The notes beneath the pieces are model-generated. The model worked only from the letters and a program-made list of their open reading frames with translations, was not told the DNA's origin and did not search any database. A DNA stretch of 64,000 nt. Source: Blastomonas ursincola (lineage in GTDB: Bacteria; Pseudomonadota; Alphaproteobacteria; Sphingomonadales; Sphingomonadaceae). Positions 8,235 to 16,528 of the stretch are shown here, piece after piece. A program made the position numbers and the translations under genes. Location: contig NZ_VDES01000001.1 in NCBI RefSeq assembly GCF_013607875.1, forward strand, positions 972,316 through 1,036,315, read 5' to 3'. Numbering within the stretch: the first letter of the stretch is position 1; each line of letters begins with the position of its first letter.

Positions 8235-10565
8235 CTATTTGCCCAGCGCGGTCACTTCCTGCCCCGCCGGGCTGGTGAAGGTGAAGCCCGACAGCTTGTT
8301 CTTGGCCAGCGTGTTGACGAACGCCTGTGCCTCGTCGGCGCTCTTGAACGGCCCGGTCAGCAGCCGGTTGGTGGCGTTGAGCGGAGTCCACCAGCCCTGC
8401 TTGCCCTTGAACAGGGCGGGCGAGGTCGTGGTCAGCCGCTTCCATTCCTTGGAAAGATCGGCGCGGTTGGCCCCGCCTGCCACCTGCACCCAATAGCGCT
8501 TGGGATGCTTGGGCTCGGCCTTCTTCGCAGCCGCAGCCTTTTTCTCGGCCGCCAGCTTGTCCGCTGCCTTCTTGTCCGCCAGCTTCTTGTCCGCTAGCTT
8601 CTTGTCTTCTGCGGCCTTCTTGTCTGCAGCCTGCTTGTCGGCGAGCTTCTTGTCCTCTTCCGCCTTTTTGGCGGCAAGTTCCTTCTCGTCGGGCTTTTTG
8701 GGTGCCGGTGGCAGCTTGGTAACATCGACCGCATAATCCGCTGGCGCGAGCTCGGCTGCCGGGACCTGAATGCTGGCAATGACCGACGCCAGGCTGACGC
8801 GGGCAGGCTCCGGTTCAGATGGCAGCGGCTGCACGGTCGCCGGGGAAGCCGCAGCGCTGGCCGTCGCGGCACTGGCCGCCGCTGGACTGGAACTGGACAA
8901 GGTCAAAGGCGCCTGCCCCGGCGCAACGGCATTGGTCGAAGTCACCGCAGAGCCTGCAAGACCCGTCGGCGCTGCCGAGCCTGGCGCGCTGGTCGCAGGC
9001 GGAGGGGGCGGCGTCGCGCTCGTCGTTGCCGCAGTCGGATTGGCGACTGAAGTGAAGCCGGGCCGGGGCAATTCGGTCATGCCTGAGAGCACGACCACCT
9101 TGTCGTCAGGGCCGATCAGGGGGCCCTGCGCTGCCCGATCGCGCGCGGATGATGGCGCGGGCAGTTCCTTGAGGTCGGTGACCCTGACCGAGGTCGCGAG
9201 CGCGAGCTGGTTATCCGCCGGTCGGTCAGGCTGTACGCCGGGCTGCACGCCGGATTGGACGTTGGTCGCCAGGGCAGGACGATCGCCGCCGCCACGTGCC
9301 GCGTTGGCCGGGGCCGCCACTGCATTGCGTGACGCTGCACTGCTGTCGGGCAGGGGCTGAACGGTCGCGCGTGATCCGGGCAACGGCTGGACGGTCGCGC
9401 GCGCGGTCTGCACATTCTGGATCGTCTGGACGGTCTGCTGCGACGGCGCTGTTGAGCTACCGCGTCCGGGCATCAGCAGATCGGGCGGCGGCACGGGACC
9501 CGGGGCGCGGGTCTGGACGGGCACCGGCTGCGCGGCGGCCTGCGCCTGGGCGAGCGCGATCGCCTCGCGCTCCTTCTTCGAAAGCTTGCCCGGGATACGA
9601 CGCTGCGACTTGTCGACCTTGGCGACCCGCCGGCTCTTGGTCTCGGGCGCCGGCCCGAGAGGCTCGCCTGCCGGGATCAGTCCCGCATCGGCGCGCCCCG
9701 AACGGACGCGCGGCGTCCCAAGCGATGCATATTGCCGGTTGCGCGGATCGTCCTTGCCGACGGCCGCCGCCGCCGGGAAGTGCCCGAAATGCGCCGCTGC
9801 GGCCTGTTGTGCCGGGGTGAGCCTGCCCATGAAGCGGAAAAAGGGCTCGATCGACGCGGCCATGCGCTTGGGCATGGTGGCATCGGCAATCGCTATCGCC
9901 CCTTCCGCATCACCGGACACGGCGAGCACGAAGGCGCGCGTGCGCCAGGCCGCGGCGTCGCGCTTGCGCAGCAGCGGATCCAGCTGGGCTTCGGCAGCCG
10001 CCCGGTCGCCGGAAATGCCCAACGACAGGGCGTAGCGGCGGATCGTCTCGTCATCGGCACCGCGGCGCAGCGCCAGCTCATAATCGTCCTGCGCGGCGTT
10101 GGAATTGCCGACCAGATCATAGGCGAGCCCCCGGTCTGCGGCATAGACGGTTTCGGGCACGCCCAGCTTCTTCGCCTCGTCAAACAGACGCAGCGCTTCG
10201 TACGGATTCTCGTTGAGCAGCAGCGCCGAGCCCAGCCCGGCCTTCACCCGGCCATTGCCAGGCGACATCTCGTCCGCACGCGCGAAGAAGCCGATCGCCG
10301 CCTGCGGGTCCTGCAGCAGCAGGGCGGCATTGCCCGCATCGATCAGCGCATCGATGTCGCCGGGATAGAGCGCCAGCCGCTGCAACGCATTCTGCAGCTC
10401 GCGCGTGCCCCGCGGCTGCGTGACGTCGAGCGAGCTATAGCCGGTCTCGGGCGCATCGGGCCCCTCTTCCTGCGCCTGGGCAGGGCTGAGCGAAACGCTG
10501 GCAACCGCGCAAAGCAGGGTAGCGAAGCGAAGTTTGCGGTGACGCAAAAACGGGGTCAAAGCCAT
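8235..10565 (-). CDS. TPR and SPOR-domain protein
   Basis: 776 residues. A signal peptide (about 1-31, ending SPAQA) leads to TPR-like repeats from about 45 to 240, then a long Pro/Ala/Thr-rich linker, an Ala/Lys-rich repeat tract, and a C-terminal SPOR domain from about 690 (RYWVQVAGGANR to LSGFTF). SPOR domains bind denuded glycan strands at the septum, so the protein is expected in the periplasm at the division site. Its place directly downstream of ftsZ, in the same direction, supports a division role. The linker is low-complexity and likely varies between strains. Ortholog names are not assigned. Confidence 0.82.
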   Translation of the reverse strand: MALTPFLRHRKLRFATLLCAVASVSLSPAQAQEEGPDAPETGYSSLDVTQPRGTRELQNALQRLALYPGDIDALIDAGNAALLLQDPQAAIGFFARADEMSPGNGRVKAGLGSALLLNENPYEALRLFDEAKKLGVPETVYAADRGLAYDLVGNSNAAQDDYELALRRGADDETIRRYALSLGISGDRAAAEAQLDPLLRKRDAAAWRTRAFVLAVSGDAEGAIAIADATMPKRMAASIEPFFRFMGRLTPAQQAAAAHFGHFPAAAAVGKDDPRNRQYASLGTPRVRSGRADAGLIPAGEPLGPAPETKSRRVAKVDKSQRRIPGKLSKKEREAIALAQAQAAAQPVPVQTRAPGPVPPPDLLMPGRGSSTAPSQQTVQTIQNVQTARATVQPLPGSRATVQPLPDSSAASRNAVAAPANAARGGGDRPALATNVQSGVQPGVQPDRPADNQLALATSVRVTDLKELPAPSSARDRAAQGPLIGPDDKVVVLSGMTELPRPGFTSVANPTAATTSATPPPPPATSAPGSAAPTGLAGSAVTSTNAVAPGQAPLTLSSSSPAAASAATASAAASPATVQPLPSEPEPARVSLASVIASIQVPAAELAPADYAVDVTKLPPAPKKPDEKELAAKKAEEDKKLADKQAADKKAAEDKKLADKKLADKKAADKLAAEKKAAAAKKAEPKHPKRYWVQVAGGANRADLSKEWKRLTTTSPALFKGKQGWWTPLNATNRLLTGPFKSADEAQAFVNTLAKNKLSGFTFTSPAGQEVTALGK
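8519..8690. repeat. Ala/Lys-rich tandem repeat inside the SPOR-protein gene
   Basis: On the coding (minus) strand this stretch encodes imperfect repeats of the type KKLADKKAADK. The DNA shows repeated CTTCTTGTC(C/T)GC(C/T)AG units. Such Lys/Ala helices act as rigid, charged spacers reminiscent of TolA domain II. Copy number may change by slippage. Confidence 0.7.
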
Positions 10566-10664
10566 ATCGCCCCGTCAGTCGCCCTTTGCAGAAGCGATTG
10601 CAAGCGTAGCGCACCCGGCAGCACGGCAGGGCGTGTGCGGTATTCGGTGGCTTGCGGGAACCAA

Positions 10665-10698
10665 CTGCCCGCCGGGTGCACAGGCACGCGGCGGGCAG
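10665..10698 (-). terminator. Stem-loop just downstream of ftsZ, candidate terminator or attenuator
   Basis: CTGCCCGCCG and CGGCGGGCAG form a perfect 10-bp GC-rich stem with a 14-base loop, starting 6 bp after the ftsZ stop. No U-run follows, so it may only attenuate transcription into the SPOR gene or stabilise the 3' end of the dcw mRNA. Confidence 0.4.
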
Positions 10699-10703
10699 CG
10701 GGA

Positions 10704-12128
10704 TTACTGGTTGTTCTGGCGACCGAGAAAGCGCGGGATGTTGAGCGGCGGTGCATCGGCACCGTCGTCATCACCCTCGTCCTCGCTGCGCGCACCGCCG
10801 CGCGACAGGCTCGACATCCGTTCGAACAGGGTGCCACCGCCGGTGGCGACGCGCGGGGCCTTCGCAACCGGATCGGCAGTCTGCGCGGGCGGCGCAACGA
10901 ACGGCGCGGGCTCCTGCGGGATCTGGGCGCTGGCGGGATCGAGCAGCAGCTCGTCGCCCCCCGCATCGTCGTCGAGCGACTGCGCCGCAACCCCCAGGTC
11001 GAGCGCTTCGGGCTCGGCCGCTGCTACCGGCGCGGGCGCCGGAGCGGGTGCCGGGCGCGGGGCCGCGGCGAAGCTGGGTGCGGGCGTCGGCGCAGCGAAG
11101 GCGCGCGGTGCCGCCTGGTTCAGCGAGAACGGACGCGCTTCTTCCTGCCCCTGCTGCATCGCATCGCCATCGATGCCGGTGGCGACCACCGACACGCGGA
11201 TCTTGCCTTCCAGATCGGGGTTGAACGCGCTGCCCCAGATGATGTTGGCATCGGGATCGACCAGTTCCTTGATATGGTTGGCGGCCTCGTCGACTTCCAT
11301 CAGGCGCATGTCGTCGCCGCCGGTGATCGAGACGATGACGCCCTTGGCGCCCTTCATCGACACGCCATCGAGCAGCGGGTTGGCGATCGCGCGCTCGGCC
11401 GCTTCCAGTGCGCGGCCATCGCCCTCGGCCTCGCCGGTGCCCATCATCGCCTTGCCCATCTCGCGCATCACCGAACGGATATCGGCAAAGTCGAGGTTGA
11501 TCAGGCCCGGATTGACGATCAGGTCGGTGATCGAGCGGACGCCCTGCTGCAGCACTTCGTCCGCCAGCTGGAACGCTTCCTTGAACGTGGTGTTCGGGTT
11601 GGCAACCAGGAACAGGTTCTGGTTGGGAATGACGATCAGCGTGTCGACATTCTTCTGCAGCTCGGCAATGCCAGCTTCGGCGGCGCGCATGCGGCGCGTG
11701 CCTTCGAAGGTGAACGGCTTGGTGACGACGCCGACGGTCAGGATGCCGCGATCGCGCGCAGCCTTGGCGATCACGGGCGCTGCACCGGTACCGGTGCCGC
11801 CGCCCATGCCTGCTGCGATGAAGCACATGTGCGTGCCTTCCAGGATCGCCTCGATATCACCGACGGTCTCTTCCGCTGCCGCACGACCGACTTCGGGCCG
11901 CGATCCGGCGCCCAGACCCTGGGTGACATCGGGTCCGAGCTGGATGCGCTGCTCGGCGGTCGAGCTGTTCAGCGCTTGCGCGTCGGTATTGGCGACGATG
12001 AAATCGACGCCTTCGACGCTGGCCGCGATCATGTTGGCGATGGCGTTGCCGCCAGCCCCGCCGATCCCGATCACCGCAATGCGCGGGCGCAGTTCGTCGA
12101 CGGTCGGCGGTCCGATGGTGATGCTCAT
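10704..12128 (-). CDS. ftsZ: Cell division protein FtsZ
   Basis: Tubulin-like GTPase that forms the cytokinetic ring. 474 residues. The GTP-binding signature [10 protein letters not shown] is at about 109-118, and the T7 loop is seen as [14 protein letters not shown] variable Pro/Ala linker (about 325-460) leads to the conserved C-terminal peptide IPRFLGRQ, which docks FtsA and ZipA-like partners. It is the last core gene of the dcw cluster, after a 137-bp gap from ftsA that probably carries its own promoter. The ATG is preceded by GGGAG nine bases away. Assignment is certain. Confidence 0.99.
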   Translation of the reverse strand: MSITIGPPTVDELRPRIAVIGIGGAGGNAIANMIAASVEGVDFIVANTDAQALNSSTAEQRIQLGPDVTQGLGAGSRPEVGRAAAEETVGDIEAILEGTHMCFIAAGMGGGTGTGAAPVIAKAARDRGILTVGVVTKPFTFEGTRRMRAAEAGIAELQKNVDTLIVIPNQNLFLVANPNTTFKEAFQLADEVLQQGVRSITDLIVNPGLINLDFADIRSVMREMGKAMMGTGEAEGDGRALEAAERAIANPLLDGVSMKGAKGVIVSITGGDDMRLMEVDEAANHIKELVDPDANIIWGSAFNPDLEGKIRVSVVATGIDGDAMQQGQEEARPFSLNQAAPRAFAAPTPAPSFAAAPRPAPAPAPAPVAAAEPEALDLGVAAQSLDDDAGGDELLLDPASAQIPQEPAPFVAPPAQTADPVAKAPRVATGGGTLFERMSSLSRGGARSEDEGDDDGADAPPLNIPRFLGRQNNQ

Positions 12129-12265
12129 GCCTTAATTCTCCCCTGCTTCATTATTCTGAAGCAAATACCAAAAACCACATTGCACAGATTGATTCGCGAA
12201 TTCACCCAAAAAATCGGGTTTTTCCACCACTTCCTGCATGGCAAGCGACGAAACGCGCCGCATCG
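12129..12265 (-). promoter_or_regulatory. ftsA-ftsZ intergenic region with one GANTC site and a palindrome
   Basis: This 137-bp gap is the largest break inside the late dcw cluster, where most other genes overlap, and is the likely site of a separate ftsZ promoter. It contains GATTC at 12191-12195, a match to the CcrM methylation sequence, within the 10-bp palindrome ATTCGCGAAT (12192-12201). Cell-cycle control of ftsZ through GANTC methylation is known from Caulobacter; its use here is inference. No clear CtrA box was found. Confidence 0.45.
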
Positions 12266-13579
12266 TCAGAAATTTCCGACCAGAGCGCGCCACAAACGCT
12301 GCAGAACCGCCGCGCCCGAATGGCGGTGAACCTGCTGATAGCTCGAGGCAACGCTGCGAATATCGACCGGTTCGTCCGCTGCGAACAGCGCCAGCCCCGC
12401 CAAGGTCGAGAAGGCCGGGCCAGCATGCGCATCGGGAAGGCCCGCGATGCCGGTCGGGCGACCGATCCGTACGGTGCGGCCCAGCGCCACCTGCATGTGA
12501 TCGGCCAGGCCGCGCAGTTCGGCACAGCCGCCGGTGAGCACGATGCGCTGGCCCTGCGCACCGGTAAAGCCGAGCTCCTTCAGCCCCTTGGTGATCTCGC
12601 CGATCAGATAGTCGAGCGGCTGGCGGATCACCGAGACGAGCTGCGCGCGGCTGATCGAATGCTTGTCGTCGGTGCGTCCCCCTGCGCCGACCAGCTTGCT
12701 GTCCTCTTCGGGCAAGCGCAGGTCGATCATGTCATGATTGTCGCGCGGCGAGGATGTCGCGGCCCCATGGAAGCACTTGATCCGCTCGGCCTCGGCGCGG
12801 CGCAGTCCGAAGGCCGAGGCGATGGCATCGGTAATGTCCGCGCCACCGAACGGAATGGTGAACAGCCCGACCAGCATGCCGCCGGCATAGAGCGAGATAT
12901 TGGTCACCGCCGCACCCATCTCGACCAGCGCGACGCCCAGCTCACGCTCTTCCTCGCCAAGCACAGCGGTGCCTGCCGCGATCGGCGCAGCGACGATGCC
13001 GCTGACACCGAGATAGGCGGCCGCCACGGTCTGGTCGATATTGCGCACCGGCGCGCCATCGGCGAAGATCACGTGGATGTCGACGCCCAGCCGCTCGGCA
13101 TGGAGGCCGATGGGCTTCTTGACCCCGGTGGCGCCATCGAGCGTGTAGAGCGCGGGCTGCGCGTGCAGCACCATGCGTCCGCCCGGCTGGATCGTCTCGC
13201 GGCCCGCAGCCAGCAGATGGTCGACATCATCCTCGTCGATGCGCCCGCCGCCCAGATCGATCTCGACCCGCGCGATGGTGCTGGTCAGCCCGCCCGAGGT
13301 GCAGCCGACATGGACATGGTCGATATTGAGCCCCGCGATCCGCTCGGCCTGCTCGACCGCCTCGCGCACCGCCAGTTCGGTCGCCGCCATGTCGGTGATA
13401 TAGCCGCGCTTGACGCCCTCGCTCGCGCGCTGGCCGGTGCCCAGCACCAGCAGCTCGCCCGCGTCGGTGCGCCCGATGATCATCGCGCAGACCTTGGACG
13501 AGCCGATATCGAGCGCGCCATAGGTCTTCTCGATCCGGGGGACGGCCGCGCCGCCCTTACGCCCCTTTCCGCCGCTCAT
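12266..13579 (-). CDS. ftsA: Cell division protein FtsA
   Basis: Actin-like ATPase that tethers FtsZ to the membrane and recruits later division proteins. 437 residues from the ATG at 13579, which overlaps the ftsQ stop as ATGA. YGALDIGSSKVCAMI is the phosphate-1 motif, LVEMGAAVTNISLYAGG the phosphate-2 region, and IVLTGGCAELRG the adenosine motif. The C-terminus (LQRLWRALVGNF) is the amphipathic membrane-targeting helix. Length agrees with the family (about 420). Confidence 0.98.
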   Translation of the reverse strand: MSGGKGRKGGAAVPRIEKTYGALDIGSSKVCAMIIGRTDAGELLVLGTGQRASEGVKRGYITDMAATELAVREAVEQAERIAGLNIDHVHVGCTSGGLTSTIARVEIDLGGGRIDEDDVDHLLAAGRETIQPGGRMVLHAQPALYTLDGATGVKKPIGLHAERLGVDIHVIFADGAPVRNIDQTVAAAYLGVSGIVAAPIAAGTAVLGEEERELGVALVEMGAAVTNISLYAGGMLVGLFTIPFGGADITDAIASAFGLRRAEAERIKCFHGAATSSPRDNHDMIDLRLPEEDSKLVGAGGRTDDKHSISRAQLVSVIRQPLDYLIGEITKGLKELGFTGAQGQRIVLTGGCAELRGLADHMQVALGRTVRIGRPTGIAGLPDAHAGPAFSTLAGLALFAADEPVDIRSVASSYQQVHRHSGAAVLQRLWRALVGNF

Positions 13580-14472
13580 TGGTCCGCTGCCGATGCCAGC
13601 GCATCGCCTTCGGGCTTGGCGGGGCTGCGCGGACGGCGCAGATAGGCGCGCTCGGGATCGCGCAGGTCGAAATAGGTCACGCCCTTGCCGAGCAGCCGGT
13701 TGACCCCGTCCATCCGCGCAAAGTTGATCAGCGCGGCCTGCGACAGGTCCTCGCCCTCGGGCAGCGCGAGCACCTCGCCGGTATGGAAGGTCAGATTCCA
13801 GCGCCGGTTGCCGACCCATTCAGCCTCCTTCACCTGCGGGGTTAGCGCGGGCGCGGCGTCGAGCAGCTTGGTGAGATCCTTGATCCGCGTATTGGCGCGC
13901 TTGCCGACGATGCGCAGCATCTTGGGATCGATCTGGCCGGGGCTCGGCTCGAGCGCGACACCCTCGGCATCGACCAGCATCACACGCCCGCGATCTTCCC
14001 ACACCGCAAGCGGCTCCCGCTCGACGATGTCGACGATCAGCGTATCGGGCAGCTGGCGGGAGATGCGCGCATCGGCGATCCAGCTGAACCGCGTCAGCTC
14101 GCGGCGCAGTTCCTCGAGGTCGACCTGCGGCATCGACCGGTCCTTCTGCGCGAGCACGATCTCGTAGACCTTGAGCTCGTTCATCTTGTCGACGTTGCGG
14201 ACCTCGACCTTCTTGACCTCGAACCCGGCGCGTCCGGCGGCGAGCGCCATTTCTTCCTGCACCATGCCGGGCAGCCCCATGAACTGCGCGGTGATGACGC
14301 CGCCCAGCGCGAGAATCCCCAGAATGCCGATGGTCGCGGCCTTCTGCATCTGCTCTTCGGTAAAGGGCAGCCGGGCGAGGAACGCGTTGGCCCGCGATCG
14401 CTGCGCCGTGCGCGGCTTGGCGCGCGTTGCGCCCCTTTTCGCCGATGTGCCGCGCTTAATCCGTGTCGCCAT
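13576..14472 (-). CDS. ftsQ: Cell division protein FtsQ
   Basis: Bitopic divisome scaffold. 298 residues from the ATG at 14472 (MATRIKR), giving a basic cytoplasmic tail, one membrane helix at about 45-65 (GILGILALGGVI), a POTRA domain (VKKVEVRNVDKM), and a periplasmic beta domain with IVEREPLAVWE. The 3' end overlaps ftsA by 4 bp and the start overlaps the ddl stop by 17 bp, which implies coupled translation. The C-terminal Pro/Lys tail is short. Confidence 0.95.
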   Translation of the reverse strand: MATRIKRGTSAKRGATRAKPRTAQRSRANAFLARLPFTEEQMQKAATIGILGILALGGVITAQFMGLPGMVQEEMALAAGRAGFEVKKVEVRNVDKMNELKVYEIVLAQKDRSMPQVDLEELRRELTRFSWIADARISRQLPDTLIVDIVEREPLAVWEDRGRVMLVDAEGVALEPSPGQIDPKMLRIVGKRANTRIKDLTKLLDAAPALTPQVKEAEWVGNRRWNLTFHTGEVLALPEGEDLSQAALINFARMDGVNRLLGKGVTYFDLRDPERAYLRRPRSPAKPEGDALASAADQ

Positions 14473-15472
14473 GCCGGGTGCCCCCCAATGCCTGTTCAAC
14501 GATGATCTCGACCAGATCGGCATAGCTGATGCCGATCGCCGCCGCCTGTTCCGGCACGAGGCTGAGCGGGGTCATGCCCGGCTGGGTGTTGACCTCCAGC
14601 AGGTACAACCCATCGAGCCCCTTTTCGTCATCCCAGCGGAAGTCCGAACGCGACGCGCCCTTGCAGCCGAGGATGTTGTGCGCCTTGAGCGCCAGCTCCA
14701 GGCAGCGCTCGGCAATCTCCGCCGGAATTTCGGCGGGGCAGATGTGCAGCGTCAGCCCGTCGGTGTACTTGGCGTCGTAATCGTAGAAGCCCGACTTGGT
14801 CTGCAGCTCGGTGACCCCGAGCGCGCGGTCGCCCAGCACGGCAGTGGTCAGCTCGCGGCCCTTGATGAACGGCTCCGCGAGCAGCTCGTCGAATTCCTGC
14901 CAGGGTCCGATCGCGTCGCGGGCAATCGGGTCGCCATAATTGCTGTCGGCCTTGACGATGGCGACGCCGACCGACGAGCCTTCGTTGACGGGCTTGAGCA
15001 CATAGGGACGCGGCAGCGGGTCGCCCGAATACAGGCTTTCGCTGCGCACGATATGCCCGCCGGGCATCGGGATGCCGTGCGGCACCAGTGCCTGTTTGGT
15101 CAGCACCTTGTCGATCGCGATCACCGAGGTCGCCATACCCGAATGCGTGTAGGGGATCTGCATCAGGTCGAGCATGCCCTGCACGCTGCCATCCTCGCCC
15201 GGCGTACCGTGCAGCGCATTGAACACGATATCGGGACGGATTCCCGCCAGCACAGCAGCGACATTCCGATCCATATCGACCCGCGTCACCTGATGCCCGC
15301 GCGATTCCAGCGCTGTGGCGACGCCCTCGCCGCTCATCAGCGAGACCTCGCGCTCGGCCGACCAGCCGCCCATCAGCACGGCGATATGCAATCTCGCCCT
15401 CTCCCCTTTAGGGGAGAGGGAAGAGCCGCGAAGCGGTGAAGGGAGAGGGGACTGATCAACCATTTGCGCCAT
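14456..15472 (-). CDS. ddl: D-alanine--D-alanine ligase
   Basis: Makes D-Ala-D-Ala for peptidoglycan precursors in the cytoplasm. ATP-grasp features are LHIAVLMGGWSAEREVSL near the N-terminus, VLKPVNEGSSVGV, and LLEVNTQPGMT. The chosen ATG at 15472 gives 338 residues, against about 306 usual. The surplus of roughly 27 residues before LHIAV is encoded by a palindromic repeat and has no family counterpart. A TTG at 15391, with GGAG and GAGGG supplied by that same repeat, would give a normal-length protein and may be the true start. An ATG at 15463 is a third choice. Product is certain; start is not. Confidence 0.93.
   Translation of the reverse strand: MAQMVDQSPLPSPLRGSSLSPKGERARLHIAVLMGGWSAEREVSLMSGEGVATALESRGHQVTRVDMDRNVAAVLAGIRPDIVFNALHGTPGEDGSVQGMLDLMQIPYTHSGMATSVIAIDKVLTKQALVPHGIPMPGGHIVRSESLYSGDPLPRPYVLKPVNEGSSVGVAIVKADSNYGDPIARDAIGPWQEFDELLAEPFIKGRELTTAVLGDRALGVTELQTKSGFYDYDAKYTDGLTLHICPAEIPAEIAERCLELALKAHNILGCKGASRSDFRWDDEKGLDGLYLLEVNTQPGMTPLSLVPEQAAAIGISYADLVEIIVEQALGGTRHGDTD
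15397..15420. repeat. Palindromic repeat unit at the 5' end of ddl
   Basis: CCCTCTCCCC, TTTA, GGGGAGAGGG form a perfect 10-bp stem with a 4-base loop. A near-identical unit lies at 15486-15509, and similar GGGAGAGGGG text continues through 15441-15450. It belongs to the dispersed palindromes common in sphingomonad genomes. It falls inside the ddl reading frame if an upstream start is used. Confidence 0.75.
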
Positions 15473-16409
15473 GCCCCTCTCCCAACCCTCTCCCCTGAAG
15501 GGGAGAGGGCTCACTATTGCCTATCCGCTGGATTTCCCATTCCAGCGCGACGCCCGACTGGGCGAGGACGCGGGCGCGGACTTCCTCGCCCAGCGCCTCG
15601 ATCTCGGCGCTGGTGGCTGCGCCGGTGTTGATCAGGAAATTGGTGTGCTTTTCGCTGACCTGCGCGCCGCCGAGCATCAGGCCGCGACAGCCTGCCGCAT
15701 CGACCAGCGCCCAGGCCTTGTGGCCTTCGGGGTTCTTGAAGGTCGATCCGCCGGTCTTGCTGCGCAGCGGCTGGCTCGCCTCGCGCGAAGCGGCGATGCG
15801 GTCCATCTCGGCCTGGATCGCCTCGGGCGCATCGGGATGACCTCGAAAGGTCGCGGCGATGACGATCGCGCCTTCGGGCAGCTCGGAATGGCGATAGGTG
15901 TAATGCAGGTCGGCCAGCGGCAGTATCTGGCGCGTGCCATCGCGCAGCACGACCTCGCAGTCGATGAGAATATCCTTGACCTCGCGGCCATAGGCGCCGC
16001 CGTTCATCCGCACGAAGCCGCCGACCGTGCCGGGGATCGAGCGCAGGAATTCCAGGCCCCCGATACCGGTGTCGCGCGCGGTCGAGGACACGAGAATGCC
16101 CGATGCCCCTGCCCCGCAAGCCAGCGTCACGTCATCGATCCGCTCGACCTTGGCGAAGGCCTTGCCGAGCCGCACGACGACGCCGGGAACGCCGCCATCA
16201 CGTACGATGAGGTTGGAACCGAGGCCGAGTGCCATGACGGGGACCTGGGGGTCGAGATCGCTCAGGAACTGCGCGAGATCCTCCGCGTCCTTCGGCTCGA
16301 ACAGCCATTCTGCCGCGCCACCGGTCTTGAACCACACGAGCGGTGCTAGGGGAGCATCGGGTGTCAGCTTCCCTCTAACGCCCACCCCCGTTGCTTGGTC
16401 GCCAGGCAC
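15456..16409 (-). CDS. murB: UDP-N-acetylenolpyruvoylglucosamine reductase MurB
   Basis: NADPH- and FAD-dependent reduction of the enolpyruvyl group to give UDP-MurNAc. The core begins at LTPDAPLAPLVWFKTGG. FAD-binding GLGSNLIVRDGG, the substrate loop YRHSELPEGA and GSTFKNPEGH near the C-terminus are clear. The ATG of the longest frame (16580) would overlap murC by 52 bp and translate a dispersed repeat, so I chose the GTG at 16409 (317 residues); GTG at 16385 is equally possible. The last 20 or so residues (after NSEPSPLQGRG) come from the palindrome at 15486-15509, so the C-terminus has been rewritten by a repeat. Confidence 0.92.
   Translation of the reverse strand: MPGDQATGVGVRGKLTPDAPLAPLVWFKTGGAAEWLFEPKDAEDLAQFLSDLDPQVPVMALGLGSNLIVRDGGVPGVVVRLGKAFAKVERIDDVTLACGAGASGILVSSTARDTGIGGLEFLRSIPGTVGGFVRMNGGAYGREVKDILIDCEVVLRDGTRQILPLADLHYTYRHSELPEGAIVIAATFRGHPDAPEAIQAEMDRIAASREASQPLRSKTGGSTFKNPEGHKAWALVDAAGCRGLMLGGAQVSEKHTNFLINTGAATSAEIEALGEEVRARVLAQSGVALEWEIQRIGNSEPSPLQGRGLGEGHGANG
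15486..15509. repeat. Palindromic repeat unit at the 3' end of murB
   Basis: CCCTCTCCCC, TGAA, GGGGAGAGGG: same stem as the unit at 15397-15420 with a different loop. It encodes the final residues of MurB and, by its GGGAGAGGGG arm, places a strong ribosome-binding sequence before the ddl ATG at 15472. Confidence 0.75.
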
Positions 16410-16420
16410 ACCCCCACCCG

Positions 16421-16494
16421 TTTGTCCCGAGCGCAGTCGAGGGACCTTACGCAACCCATCGGGATTACGTCCCTCGACTTCGCTCGGGACAAAC
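16421..16494. repeat. 74-bp inverted repeat between murC and murB
   Basis: TTTGTCCCGAGCGCAGTCGA at 16421-16440 pairs with the right arm at about 16468-16493 (TCCCTCGACTTCGCTCGGGA and neighbouring bases), apart from a few mismatches. This matches the dispersed element often seen in sphingomonad intergenic regions, translated as VPSEVEG. It sits in the only sizeable gap in the central dcw cluster and pushes apart murC and murB, which otherwise would probably overlap. Confidence 0.8.
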
Positions 16495-16528
16495 GGTGGA
16501 CTGGTAGAGGAGAGAGGCGTGGACGGGC

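Noticed and set aside
12129-12265. CtrA box (TTAA-N7-TTAA) before ftsZ
   Set aside because: No pair of TTAA half-sites with a seven-base spacer was found in the gap.
9732-12329. An 865-codon plus-strand frame across the SPOR and ftsZ genes
   Set aside because: Antisense shadow; composition is Arg/Gly/Ala-rich and no domain is seen, while ftsZ is certain.
15397-16494. CRISPR-like array from the repeated hairpins in the mur genes
   Set aside because: Only a few palindromes, unequal spacing, no spacers of constant length and no cas genes.
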